Of a DNA stretch of 64,000 nt, positions 23,225-37,300 are shown piece by piece. The DNA lies in contig JAZAYU010000265.1 in assembly GCA_038501625.1 (NCBI GenBank), positions 514,001 through 578,000 of the forward strand. The letters run 5' to 3'. Under the pieces are notes generated by a model. It was given only the letters and a program-made list of their open reading frames with translations. It searched no databases and was not told where the DNA came from. Position numbers and translations under genes: made by a program. Every line of letters begins with the position of its first letter. Within the stretch, counting starts at the first letter, position 1. The DNA is from Corbicula japonica (Eukaryota; Mollusca; Bivalvia; Venerida; Cyrenidae).

Positions 23225-23526
23225 GTTGAGCGATGGGATGTAGTTATATTACCAAGACAACTTGTACCTGTTTTCTTTTCATATGAGAACCTGTTGGGGC
23301 TAGTGTGAGGGTAGTGTACAATAGAACCTGGTTTAAACCCCCAAGTGGCAAAATGTTTGCCACTTACCATTCCAAATTCCAAAGCAGTAATTCCAGTTTT
23401 TTGTCGTAAATTGTTTGTGTGTGTCTCATTTGAAATTGATATTCTTATAAACAAATCCTCACTTCTCTTTCGCTGCGTGTGGAAGCGTGTTTTTTTAAGT
23501 GTGGTGATTCCTGATATGCATATTTA
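23225..23526 (-). mobile_element. SINE-like family A (reverse copy)
   Basis: Reverse-orientation copy: CCAAGACAACTTGTACCTGT, GAACCTGGTTTAAACCCCCA, CGCTGCGTGTGGAAGCGTGT, ending GATTCCTGATATGCATAT. Open frames across it are repeat-derived. Confidence 0.7.
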
Positions 23527-23529
23527 CTT

Positions 23530-25130
23530 TTTTAAAACCTTGTGATCCATCATAATTTCATAAAACATCGCCTATTGGTGTGCACACTTATCAGCATTTA
23601 AATGCTGAAGAGATATTATATTTCCAGCACTTCCAAAAATATGCAATAAATTGCATTATGTTTTCATTTCTTTGCAATGCATATAACGTTCTGCCTAAAT
23701 GTCGCACACGAACATATCAATTGAACAATACAACAATACAGCGGCTTCTCAGACAGTGTTTGAAAACGTCAAAGTGCGCTCCTTGAAGACTGCTCCTAAT
23801 ACATGTAACTGGTTACTAAGGACAAGAAAAATATTAATATCGTATCCAATCTGTCCCCGTTATACAATCAGTACTTTATCATTTTCAATCCTTGATGGCT
23901 TTTGGACACGATACCTATGTTTGTGAAATAGTGATTAGTGCTCAAACAGGCGGCGTGGATAGTTATTTGCATTCCCATTATGCTCATTCAGACCGTGCCT
24001 CAAATATTTAGGTATTTGTCGTGTTTGGTGAATTTCTGAATGCCTTTTCGAAGATTCAAAGACATTGAAACCAAAGCATGAGTACCAGTGTCACATCTTA
24101 AAAAACTTCTCGTCCAAAATCAAGATTTTTTCTTCAAATCTCTGATGCATGATTATTCAAACCCTTTTATAGCACGCAATTATTAATTGAGTTGAATCTT
24201 AGCGCACGTAGATATTATATCGCTCTCCTGTCTTATATTCAGTTCCTCATGAAAACCAAAAACCGACCTTAAACCGAAATTAAACCAATGAATATCAGTC
24301 TTTTGAGGATAAAATAATTGGGTGAATTGATGCCCTCGCGAAAATGTGATGATTAATTTGTCTTTTGTGCGAAATATGATCCTTGAGAAAATAATTGATA
24401 CCACATAAATAAATGTGACATACTTAATTGAACTTGTTTCTTGTGTTAGCGATTTGGCGGCGAAAAACACACCGACACGAATAACTCTACAGATGTTGTT
24501 TTGCCGCTCGCAAAATTCCATTATTTGTCGTAACGTTATGCTTAAGTTTTCGTCCTGAGGACATTTGTTTTTAACTAATCTGACAATCCCTCCTCAATAG
24601 ACACCTCGATGGACGCAGTTCAAAGTCATTGATAAATGATTTCTAAAATCAATTCCAATTTTAGAAAAGTAAGCGAATAGTTACGAAGATAAACATTTTC
24701 AAAATCTGCAAGGATCGTTTCAAACTTTGTGTAAAAATTTGTTTCGGTTATCGTAAAAACACCTCGTTAGTATATTAATTTTCATTTTCCCTTAACATGA
24801 TAATTTTTAATGCGCATTATTGAAATACTAAGTCTAAAAGCGAACGCCGAAAAAAAGACTTCTAGAGAAAAAATTCAACGCGCATAAATCAGCAACTAAA
24901 TCATAATTGCTAATATAGTAGCTTGTGCGTGACAACTTATCCAGAACCAGTTATACACGTTTACTATAGAATTGTACAATTTAACATTAAACAAATGACC
25001 GAGACAATAGCAATATTTGGATCAAAGTCAATATTTGCCTTAAGGTCATTATTTACAGCGCGTAAATGGGATGGCACCAACATATTAATCGTTCGAATGC
25101 AACAAACAACAAAACCATGTTAACGTAAAA
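23530..25130. other. No gene recognised
   Basis: Intergenic sequence between the LRR exon and the 3' end of the metalloprotease gene. A 112-codon open frame on - (24183-24521) has no recognisable motif. Confidence 0.35.
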
Positions 25131-25136
25131 AGGAGT

Positions 25137-25142
25137 TTTATT
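25137..25142 (-). promoter_or_regulatory. Candidate poly(A) signal of the metalloprotease gene
   Basis: AATAAA on the minus strand about 50 bases downstream of the stop codon at 25190-25192. A second AATATTAAAA stretch is adjacent. Confidence 0.5.
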
Positions 25143-25189
25143 TTAATATTTTAATAAAAGTCAGAAATATCATGCATCATTGCAAAGAA

Positions 25190-25305
25190 TTATCCTATAA
25201 TTGCAGTGCTATGGCAACTAAGGCAGCAGTCTTTCTGGGACTGTGGAGTTAATCTTGGGCACACACTTGGGGAACACCCATTTACCTTATCACCATATTC
25301 ACATC
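25190..25305 (-). CDS. Metalloprotease exon 18: ShKT-5 and stop
   Basis: The acceptor TTTTTACAG precedes GATGTGAATATGG. It encodes CEYGDKVNGC...CCLSCHSTAIIG and ends in TAA at 25192-25190. Six cysteines are kept, but the C2-C3 spacing is much shorter than in ShKT-3 and ShKT-4. Confidence 0.85.
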
Positions 25306-28300
25306 CTGTAAAAATCAACAATGCATGTATGTTTGCACTTTAAATATTTGCAATAATGATCGACATCAAAAAGAATATAAATGGTGAAAGTCAATAGCAT
25401 ATAGGGGTGCGTAGCGGGAAAAGGTACCTTCGGACATTTAAAGTCAATTATTGAAATGACGTCATCAAGTTAAGCAGACGACATTTAATCATTATGGATT
25501 TCGCGTTAAAAATAACATTGTATTGTCAAAATGTATCATAAAATCACGTTTTAGTTATGGTAAAGTAATGATAAATGTAAGTTTTTTCCAAAAATGGTAA
25601 CAACTGAAATGGCAACAAATATTACCGAAGGTACCTCTTCCTGTGACGCAACCCATATTATCATTGCAAATCAAAAACGAACAGGCTCAAACAAACTGAG
25701 CCTAAAATATTTTCCTATTTATCGTTTCGGTGGCTTTCAAAGCTTCTTTTTTCATCTATTTATGGTTCTTCTAAAATTTCACTCCTGTAAGACAAGAATA
25801 TATTTAAAGTTCGCTATTAGAAAAGCGTTCAACTACTGGCATTATTGAATTAGATGATAGGGAGCTTTGGAAGCCATTGAACACGACAAATATGAAAATA
25901 TTGCACGCCCTGTTTGAATGAGACTGTTCATTGGCAGTAATGGAAATGCATATAACTGCAATCGCCGCCTAGCCCCGGGTTGAGCGCAACTAAATATTTA
26001 CAATAATAAACAGTACAAATTTGATCAATCCCAAACAATATACACATGGCGGTGAACATAGAACCTTCAGTGCGGCATTTCAGATTAGAACCATTCCATG
26101 TTAAGCGGCGTATGGTTCCAGATAAAGGAATGGGTTTGCCCTTAACACGAAAACAATGGGCGAAACTAAACAAAAATAGAATTTTGGCAAGCGATCTCAG
26201 AATATAAATCATTCGGCGCTGGACAAAAGTAGTTTTCGACGTATGATATTTTTGACGTCGATATTTTCAAAACAATACCTTCTTAGTTCGGTATGCGTTA
26301 CCTTTAAAATTTATAGTTATTAGTTAGGTTCAAAAGCCGATAGCTTGTTGTCACTCAGATAACGGGCTGTGAGAGATATTTTTCGTTTCATTAGTTTTAT
26401 AACTTAAAGTAATAACAAAGTAATAACTTTAAAAGTCTCACCAACACGGGCAGCGTTGTATAATTTTCCACATGCTTCACAGCAGATATCAGCATTATGC
26501 CCAGCATAGCAGTTAGGACTATCCGCTTGAGATTTGACCAAAGTGGCACAGTTGGTGCTTTTGTCACCGTATTCACAGCCTGAATTGTAAGTAATACCTA
26601 TATGTTAATACCATAAATTAAGACAATTTGTATTGATTATCATGAATTTAATAGTATGCAGTAAACATTGAGATATCATACCAAAACTTTGTGTAATCAG
26701 GTAGAACATATTCAGTGTGACGCTCAAGGAATTATGTGTCGACTCTCATTATCGTAGATGTCTATGTATTGAGCTAACTGGGACAAAAGAAAATGATCAG
26801 GTAACCCTTATGAACGTAATCATCACTGCATGGAAGCCGCATATTTACTGATAACAGTACTTAAGTTACACTGTTTAAGTGCATTCAGGTTAACTATCAC
26901 CACAGATGCTATAGTGTTTTATTTGCTTGTGGTGTCTTATTTTATACGTTTTCCTCCGCAAACATAATTCAAATGATATATATATAGGAGTTATTTTGTG
27001 GATGATCCGTTAATTTGATGCAAAAGGCTGTGACACGAAAATATTCTATAGTTGTCAAAATATTGATTCGAAGTTTTAAACATATGTTCAGCATGCTGTG
27101 CGTAACTTTTTTTATTTTCGACTAGATCTTATTTAATAGAATAGGGGGTAGGGGCTGCAGTTTTCAAGATATTGAATTGAAACTTTTATTAATGTTTAGC
27201 ATGATGTGTATCTGTGACTTTCATGTTTTAAAGATACAGTTTTGAAACTGTTGGGTGGGGTAAGGATCTTTTAAACATTGTGATTGTGACGCAAACTGCT
27301 TCTTAATATTTAACATATTGACTTAAAACTAAACTTCACCAAAATGTTCGCCACGACGTGTAGATATGCCGGACATATTTCGTCTAGATAAGTCCATTAT
27401 TGTCTTCAAGCATGGGGTAGCAGTATGGTGGGGTAATGATCTTTTTTAAATCACGTGTCTTAATCTACTTTTGCGGGTTTCAAGATACTGACTTGAACTT
27501 ACCCTTCTTCGACATTTTTAACATTGGTATAAAACTAAATACATATTTTGACAGAATGTGTAGGGTAAGTTAGGGTCCAAAATTATCTAGATTACATTTA
27601 ATAAGTTTGATTCATCTCAAACAATGGTGTAATTTGTCGTTGAACATGGAAACGTATTGAGTTCATTAATATACAAACCATTCTCGTTAACATAAGCTTA
27701 TATCCCTAAGTAAAAGAGAGCTAGGCCCAACAAAACAACATACATTTTAGAGCTGGAAAATAAATTTAAATATATTTTATTCCCTCAGTGTAAAAGCGAA
27801 TTACTTCGAGGACACATATTTATGGAAATGTTTGAAAAAGAATTTTTAGGGGCATGTTGATTTCTGACAGCTTAACTCTATACGAATTGTCTAACCAAAA
27901 ATAACAGTGTTATGGCTTGAACGATTATGAATAAAACTATAAGATTTATCTGAATTAAACCAATGATTTGATGAGTGGAAAAATAATGGATAAAATCGAT
28001 ACATGTAAATTGAATTAAAGCGATGGTGTCATGTGTGGAACGACAACTGGGGCGCGTCATGGGAAACAAAATGTGTTACAAAATTGCCAATATGTTACAA
28101 TAAAATAATTGATAATTGTAAGATCTTTCCAATTATAGAAACAATTAAAATGTCTAAAAATATGACCGAATGCACATTTTCCCGTGACGCGCTCCATTTA
28201 TACAGACCTTAAGGGTTGTTTGAATTAAAAATGTGGTTTGATGAGTTGAATAAGTAGGTGCATGTAATGAATAAAATTGACAAAGGAAAACTGACTTAAA

Positions 28301-31300
28301 CAAAGACTTACCAACATGAGATGCATTTTTATATTTGTTACAGGATTCACAACACGTCTGTGCATTTTGCGCTTGATAACAGTGGCGGCTGTCGGTCTTT
28401 GTGGCTATTAATGTGAAACAATCAGCGCTTTTGTCTCCAAACTCACAACCTATATAACAATTATAATTGTCAATGATTTCAAACAGACATCGTCCGCGTC
28501 TCTAATCTCACAACAGTGGCACAAGGGAAACCAGTCTCAAATCGCCAGTCGCCATTTCAGCTAATCAGATGCCTGAGATTTGAGATTGGTTTCTAAGCTC
28601 AGTTTTATTATCTTGGGATCTGAATTAGAGCACTTGGTAGTCGAGGCTTTCGATTTGAAATTGACAGCGTCCACATCTCAAAACCCAAAATCTAAATAAT
28701 ATTATGCACAGTAGGTATTTGATGCTTCAGTTTAAAACAGTCACAGCGTCTCCGAACTCACAACCTAAACGTCTTTGAGGCACACAGTGTGTTCGTCTCC
28801 AAATTTAAAATATGCATAATTGATATCGTTGTACTTGCTATTTAACAATTATTGAGGAAATGGAGCGGATTTAACAATGCTAATGCTGTTAAGAAAGAAT
28901 CCAAAAAAGCATATCTCTTATCGACTGTTCAAAGCAATAGCTTGTTTTCAAAGAAGATGATACAGTGGTATCTGGTGAATGTCAATTTTGGAAACTTAAT
29001 TTTTTTCCAATTATTGTAGAAAGATAACTTATAACACCAATGCCGAAAAAATAACATAGTTATTTTTCTTGATATCTGGAAGAATTAAACTTGCCATTAT
29101 TTAATCAGAATACATAATTCATTGACGAGACTAAAAAGTATGTTTACTTTACACTATATTCTTATTCTATTCTTTCAAGCCGTCAAGTTCAGAAATGCAC
29201 ATAATATTAACTCGAGACAAACCTACCGTTTGTGTTACGCTTAATGTCGGCACAGGTTTGGCAACATGCCTTCTTCGTATAATTACTGTAACAAGCATAG
29301 TTTCTGTTGTGCTGGCGAATCTGTTCGCATGTATAATTGTTATATGAAACCCGTGGGTCGTTTATTTGATCTCCCATAGGACAGCTGTCTTCAAAAGTAA
29401 AGAAAACAAATGAAAAGGTTAAATTATGTCTAACAAATCTGTTCTCGTGCATAATATATACTACTCAAACTTATCTAAGCACCAAGCTAACGACACATCA
29501 TTGTAAAATCTACTTTGTATGCAATTACATTGTTTAGTGATCGAGAATGTCCTCTATGTACACATAACAATAAACGAATATCGTGCAAGCCAGGTGACCC
29601 TATATTATCACAGTTTTTTTAATATTATGTACACGACAATTGAAGATACTCCTTAAATCCACTTGAAGGACTGTATTTTTATGATTGAATAAGTTGCAAA
29701 TGCGAATGTCATAAGACATTCTGAATGCAGACATCGAAAGTTGTGTTGGCAAACTTTTTTTCACATCCCGAATATCCCATTCAAATTCAAAATAAACCCC
29801 GTAAACACATTACAATTTTTAAAACATGTGCCTGTATTGTTTGATCATCAAATTATCAGGTGTATACAAATAAATAAAAGAAATAAAACATAATGAATCA
29901 CAATGCTTACATGTAACTAACTTTGAGTAGTATAGTACATATAGTAGTTAGTATATGATATTAGCATTATCAACTTTAATTGAGATATTGGACATAAGCT
30001 AGTTTTATCAATGTGAGTAAGCTTAACAATTAACAGAATAATATATCTCAGTTAAATTTTAGTCTATTCAAACGAACCGAAGAAAACGTCAATAATATTT
30101 TCTGAAAATAAATTACGTCACTGTCTATAGTTTAAAATTTATTCAACGAGTTTATGCTAGAGCAAACCTAATATAATTATCTACAAATATTTTGAAGTAT
30201 TTATTCCAACGTAACTTATTTTAATATATTTAGGTCTGTAGTATAATTCCTACCGAGCACTACTGGAGCACTGGGGTCACTGACGCATTTTCCATCCATA
30301 CACCACTGAAATAAAGACAGACATTGAACTTGATCATTGAGTACCCGCACTTTGGCTTTGCAATGTTGTTAGCTTCTTGTGTTTTATATGTTTTTGAGCC
30401 TTTGCATGCAACATTGTTGAACCGATGGGTGGTTTGCAGTTATAAGACAACTTGTACTTGTTTTGTGATACGAGGACCTTTTGGGGCAAGAGTGAGGAAG
30501 GTGCACCCAAAACCTCGTTTAAACCCCCAGTTGCAATTTGTTTTGCCACTGACCGTTCGAAGGCGGTATCCCCAAAGGTTCTCTTTTTCGTTAATTGCAT
30601 GCGGGGTCATATTTGAATTGACATACTTATAACAAACATGCTCTGTCTCTTCCTCTCTTCTTTTTCGCTGCGTGGGGAGGCTGTTTTTTGTGAGAGTTGC
30701 GATTCCTGATATGCATATTATATTACTTTTTGTCTGATCAAAAGTAAATTAACAGAAGTATCTGAAAATATGGTTCATGGTTGTTTCTATGTTACTTGGC
30801 GAAAATTATTCGTCTTTTATGAATATTCCGTTTTAATTGTAAATTTCTACAAGTTATTAGGCTAAATATATTATTAAGACGTGTCCACATTCAGTCACAA
30901 CAACAAATTAATTTAGAAACACGTTTATCCTTTAGTCACCGTTCTATAACTACAAACTTTGTGTATGCACAGCAGCTTTCCCTTAGGCCAAGTACTAATT
31001 GACACGTGGTTGAAAGCAAAAGAAATATTTGTATATCCGGAATTAACACATCGTCAGATTTCCTCCCTACACAGCCAAGAAGCGGATAGGAAATGGAAGA
31101 ATGGGTTTACACCATGATCATTCTCACACAACACAACAACAAAAGAACGACAGAAGCTTAGGGGTTACAGCTTCGAAACTTTCAGTGGCGGCAATTTGCC
31201 ACTGGTGGTTTAAACAAAGTTTTAGGGTGCATCAACCTCACGCTTGCCTAACAGGTCCTCATATGAACAAACGATAAGTAGTTTTCTTGGTGAATAATTT

Positions 31301-34300
31301 CTATAAGTATCTTGCATGCGTGTTAGGTGAATATGGAAAAAATCTGTCACCGTGGGGGTACTGTTTTGCGGGAATGAGGCTCTACTCGAGGTGACATATT
31401 TTTCTATTTTTACCGATTGTCCCATGCAAGATAAATTTTGTTGTATACCTTTTACTGTTCGTGACATTTGTGTACATGTATACAAACTAAATTTTGTATC
31501 CTTATGCTGAAATATTGACGTTATCGTAAACCTTCTTTTCTAAATGATGTCACAAACTTGAATAAATTACGTCAGACACTTGAAGATGTCACGTTACTCG
31601 TGTAGCACGCAAAAGTAATCTTTTCCCTAGGGAAAAGAAAAGAATTTCTTTCCACGGTAAAACACGCGGAAATACTTACCTAGTATGCAAGAAAAATATA
31701 TCCATCATCTTGAAAACTTTGCAGGCAAAAGCACAACAACACATACACAAACTTAAATACAAAAAGAAGGTTAATGACATTGTCAAGCACAAAATTTTGG
31801 TACTAAAAGACTGAAACTGGAGCACATGGAGTCAACATAACAAGACCACGATGGTGGGAATAAATGCAACAGATCAAGCTTTTACATTCTTTTACAAGCT
31901 TCCCATAGAAACCGTCTTAATCTGCCAACGTCGCCCAAACAAACAGGTATGCTAAGCGATCAAAAGTAGATGGGTTAAATACCATTTCGTTGTTCTTGAT
32001 TGCTCTTGGTGAATTGATATCTAGTATTTGGTCTCTGATTATAAACTAGTTGCCTTTTTAATATGAGAGTGTTGTTTATTACAAAACAATGCTATGTGCA
32101 TTTTTATGGAATGTGACACTGTCGTGAAGTTTTATGTTTTGTCGTCAACCATTTAAATATTTGACTAACTATATATATTAAATAGTGACAGCAAGCCCTT
32201 CTGTTACCACAGGCAGTCTTGTCATAAGCAGTTTTAATGAAGATTCCATGTTCACCGCATATGAATATCATCATTTGGGATCGTAATTTGGACGCGTCAC
32301 GATAAAGGTACATTCGGGTATTTGACGTCAATTCTTGAAATGATGTCATACAGTTGAGCAGACGACATTATTGTTTTTGGATTCCGCGTTAAAATATCAT
32401 TATATTGTAAAAATTTGTCATAAAATTACTTTTTTGTTATAATAAAATAACAGATATTAAATGTAAGTTCTTTCCAAATATAGCGACAACCAAATTGTTA
32501 CAAAATATGACCAAATGTACCTTTTCCCGTGACGCGCCCCAGTTGTACTTTTTACTGATAAATCTGCAAATTTAAGCTCAACCCGGGGCTAGGCGGCTTG
32601 GGCAGTAATATGCATTTCCATTGCTGCCCATGAACAGGCTCAATCAAACCGAACCTGCAATATTTTTACATTTGTCGTGGCTTTCGAAGCTTCATTTTTA
32701 CCTATTTATAAAGCAGCATAATAAACATTATAAAACTGAAAAATGTACGAGTCAATGATTACAAATCCCTCTGTTACATTACGGAGTCTTGTCGTAGGCA
32801 GGTATAGCAGTATATTAACATTATAACAATTTGAACCCAGTAAAAGTAAATAACAACAAACCGTCGTGTAACATGTACCACAGGGGGTTCTTGTCGTAGA
32901 CAGTTATAGTAGTATGATAGACAGTACAATATTAGAATAAATGTCGAGTTAGTAATTAGAAACCCTTCTGTTACCTCGTAAGCAGTAATAATAGCATAAA
33001 CATTATAACAATTTGCATACTGTAAAAGTCAATGACAGCTAACCTTTCTGTTACCACAGGGAGTCTTGTCGTAGGCAGTTATACCATTACAACTGTTCTC
33101 TGTTGAGAAATTTCTGCAGAAAAGTGTATCACACAGTATGGAAAATGTATCACTGTATCTGCTGCTACCCTAGAAAAAACATTACAATCTAAATCTAATT
33201 TGTGTGTTTTGTGTGTTTCAATGTTTACCTGCAAGAAGATCGTGACTTCTTTATACTTCAATGAAGTTATGACAACTTGCAAATACCATCGGTTTGTGAT
33301 TTTGAAAACTTTTCGGAAAGCCATGATTTACGCATATGTTTAAAATGCGGTTTTTGAAAGTAAATTTGGTTTCGAATACAGAATAGCCAATAACAGTTTT
33401 AGGTGTAGCTCAAATATCTGAGTCAACTCAAAAATTTATTCCAGAATATCTTTAGAACGCTTTGTCGTATATATCATATTTTCACTATAATAAAAAGATT
33501 AATTTTCATTTTATCAATTATTCGGTGTAAATTACCTATATGTGACCAGACTTAAAATATGTTTAGTTGGGCATCAAGTTGGAGGATGAAATTTTGCGTG
33601 CTACAAGGACGAATACTTGTTATCGCTACATAATCTAGTACGCCATTATAAGATGACGAGCCACCAACATACAAACTAGTCCAAAATTTATATACAACAT
33701 TCACATACTCTACATTTATATGCCAAGTGCTGGCTACATTTATAGTCAAATCTGGTCTGTATTGTTAATGGAAACTTGATAAAATTATAATTGCTTTGTG
33801 TAGTGAACATAGTATGGCTGTTTTATTATCTGTCTTTTTTTCTTTGTGAAAAAATTCTAAGGCCAAAATTGTGCACAAACGTACCAACCTGTTTAATGAA
33901 CTTGTTAGAAAAAATGTGCGCATTTTAACTGCGTCAATTTTAAATGATAATGGTATTTTACAATGAGGTCTTTTATTATAAACTAGAATTGTAAACATTA
34001 AAAAATCATCGTGCTCAACCACTCACTCTGCACATATAAGAATCCGATCCAAAATCTGCCTTGCATTGTTCATCCACTTGAACTGCTGTTGTTTTGGCTT
34101 GCTTGCACGAAACGCAACATGAAGCTTTTACGTCTGACCGCAGACAGTCGTTCGGGCTTGTGCTTACAATTTGTTGGCATGTTTTTTGCTTATAGATTAT
34201 TCCAGCACGATCTCCAGCAACACATTTCTCATCTAAAAATAGAAAGTATGTTACTTATCTAAAAATAGAAAGTATATTACTCATCTAAAATTGAAATTAT

Positions 34301-37300
34301 GTAAGTATTAAATCGATAACGAAAATCGAGTGTTGTAATGTGTGTACATGTAGTAAAGATGCATACTGAGCTGATTCATGTGAATTCTTGAATGTTCTTC
34401 GTTTGACTAGACAGCAGCGATGCAGTTTTGTACAAAAACCGCTGAATTACCTCTAATAAAGAAATCTTATAAAAAAATCTTCAGTGATTGATTTTTTTAC
34501 ATATTTTGTTATTTTGCTATTTCCAAGAAAGACAACCTCACTAACAAGACCACTATTCTGATGTCCAATTTTACTGTTTCGCACTATTTTCAACCCCTAT
34601 ATTAAGACGACACCCCAATATTCAGACCACTTTTTCCTAGTCCCAATGGTGGTCTTAATAGCGGGGTTTTACTGTACAGTGAAACCTCGCTATTAAGACA
34701 ACACTTGTTCCTGGAAAAAATTTGGTCTTAATAGTGGAACGGTCTTTATTTCCTGTTCTGCAAAACTGCAGAATGAGACACCTGGGATGAAGGTTATAAA
34801 ACTGAGTTTGAAAACCAGTCTCAAATCTCAAGCATCTGATTGGCTGAAATGGCGACTGGTCGCCATTTCAGCCAATCAGATGCTTGAGATTTGAGACTGG
34901 TTTCCATGCTCAGCTTTATAACCTTCAGCCCTGATCTTATTATCGTGGTGGTCTAAATTTCGGGGTTTTACTGTCAGTTAAAACTGTTTTAATCAATTCC
35001 TCAAGGAAGTCACAAAATATAGCCACTTAAAACAGGTGTATGTTTAAGACAGTTAAAAAGAAGAACAAAAAAGCAATTTGATGGCTGTTGGATGCTGGTT
35101 GTTAAGGCAGGTTCCGTTGTTTTGCGATTAAGTGTGTATAACCGACCTTACCAGTTATCGCAAGAGACGTACTGTCAACTACGCATCTGCCGGATAAACA
35201 GGACTGAAATTATCAAAAACGTTTTTATTATTCATGTAATATTATAATTATTACTTTTCAAGAAAGTCTTAATTTTGTATGACAAACAATTCGTTCGTTT
35301 AAGACCAGTTAGTTTTAACCTTGTCCATACATTATTAATTACAACTCTGCTGGTGTGCGTAAAGAGGCCTGTAATTGTGTTCTCGTATATGCTTTTAACC
35401 ATTTTCATTTACCATCTGTGTAAACGAGGACCGCATTTTCATAATAAAAATAAACATGTACATGTCTTTTAGCTTTTAGGGCTGATTACACCACAAATGT
35501 TGTTCATACATTGATGAATGCAACACGATATCGATTTATTATTTTAAATAAAAACAAACGCCTCAAATGCTCAAACGACGTATGCCTTCCTAAATGCAAA
35601 TAATAAGTCATCTCAAGTGGTGTTTGAAAGATGTTTTTGCACTTATGTCATCGAGTGTGTTTTTATAATATTTTTTGCATAAACCATGCTGTCATTTTCA
35701 CAACTATACATACATGTCTATTTGCACAGGGTGTCTTATCCCCGGCATCCCCACCGGACGAGCATTTGCCAGTACTCGGTTTGTAGCACCACATGTTGAG
35801 GCACAAATCTGTGAAATTACCCTCGTATGTTTCCTATCAGTAAAAATGATTGATTTGATGTATATTTCATTTTCGTCCTGAACATATATTTACTGCAATC
35901 CAACAAATATTCACAACTTTTAAGTTTCGCTTTATTCATTTTATTCACAGAAGAGCGAACATTTATTTGCACGATTATCCCCACAGGATTATGATGTGTT
36001 TTTTTAATTAGCAAACCGCGAAAATAATCAATTGTGATTATGTCCGACCTTGACAAAATGCCAACATTTCTATATAATTTGTTTTACAGTAGTTTTAAAA
36101 CGGTAGTAGTCTGGTTTCAGGAACACCAGGCATACATTACATGTAGAATCTAAATTCTATTTAAAAAATGTTTGGGGGTAGTTTTAGAATATGATTACTA
36201 AATTAAGAGTTTCAGGTCTTGTAACATTCAGTGACGTCCGGACTTTGCTATTCTAACTTCATGGATGACGTTTTTAAATAATCTATTATGTAATATTTTA
36301 ACACTTGCTACTTGAAGCAAGTTCGTTACTGTTATTCTTAGATTTAAGTAAACGTTTTGACGAAGAATAGAGCATTTATTCTTGCCCGTCCATTAAAATC
36401 GTATGAATATGCGTTCCCTTTTCGCATTCTTTAAAACTTACCTTTCAAAACGAAAAACAAAACATTTCGTCAAATGGCATTATGCCAGTGTTGTAAACAA
36501 CGAACATCCTATGCTAAAAAGAATGATTACTAATAACGTCACTAGGTGTTTTAACAGGGACAGATTTTAAAAGGTTCTATCATGTCAAAAATCATGATAA
36601 GACTAACATGTTGTAATTTAAGTGCGAGTGCTCTTATGTATTTAAACTTGATATTTTATTTATTTATTATTTAGATAAACCGTGTTTATCTGCCCAGGAA
36701 TATGTAGGAAAACAAGTCATTGCACATTCACTGATAAAGGGGCCGTCACACTATGATGTTCTGGTCAACGTTCTCTGATCGTTTTTTAATCGTTCATTTT
36801 TTTAGCGTTCTAGAATGAGGATGACACATCTGGCGTGTTATTAACGTTTTGTCTAACGCACCAATAGCGTGCGTCTAACGCACTAAAAGCGTGTAACAGC
36901 GACCAAGTAAGAAAAACCCTAAAATCATTATCATGTTCTCACGGGCCACTGGCGCGCGAAGAACGAATTTTCAACGTTAGACGACCGTGCTGGGGCATGG
37001 ACGTTCGGGTAACGCTTGAATGACGCTCAATAGACATCAAAAGGACGTTCGTTTGACTTTAGTCACACGCTGCGTTCGCTAGGGGACCGTTTAGCGGTCG
37101 TTGACAGGTCGCCAGCGAGTCGTTCACAGCAAAGCAAACGATTTGTAACAATCAAGTAACGATTGAGAAACGATTGTCTGACGATAGCCGAACGCGAGCA
37201 ACGCTCGGCAAACGTTAGTAAAACGTTCCACGAACGTTCTTAAACGTTCTTCTCCGGACCTGCGTTTATCCGTCGATTCCTGGCGATCATTGACGTTCAC

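Larger units (their letters stand above)
32175..33010 (-). repeat. Tandem echoes of the exon 13 donor region
   Basis: Just downstream of exon 13 (in transcript sense), three to four diverged copies of its last 35-45 bases and the flanking intron recur near 32960, 32880, 32775 and 32195. Each keeps parts of GTCTTGTCGTAGGCAGTTAT and CTTCTGTTACCACAGG as read on +. The unit is about 90-110 bases. The copy at 32195-32260 still reads TAYDKTACGNRR. Confidence 0.65.

Noticed and set aside
34011..34262. 83-codon + frame
   Set aside because: Antisense shadow of metalloprotease exon 12, which has cysteine pattern, splice sites and matching phase on minus.
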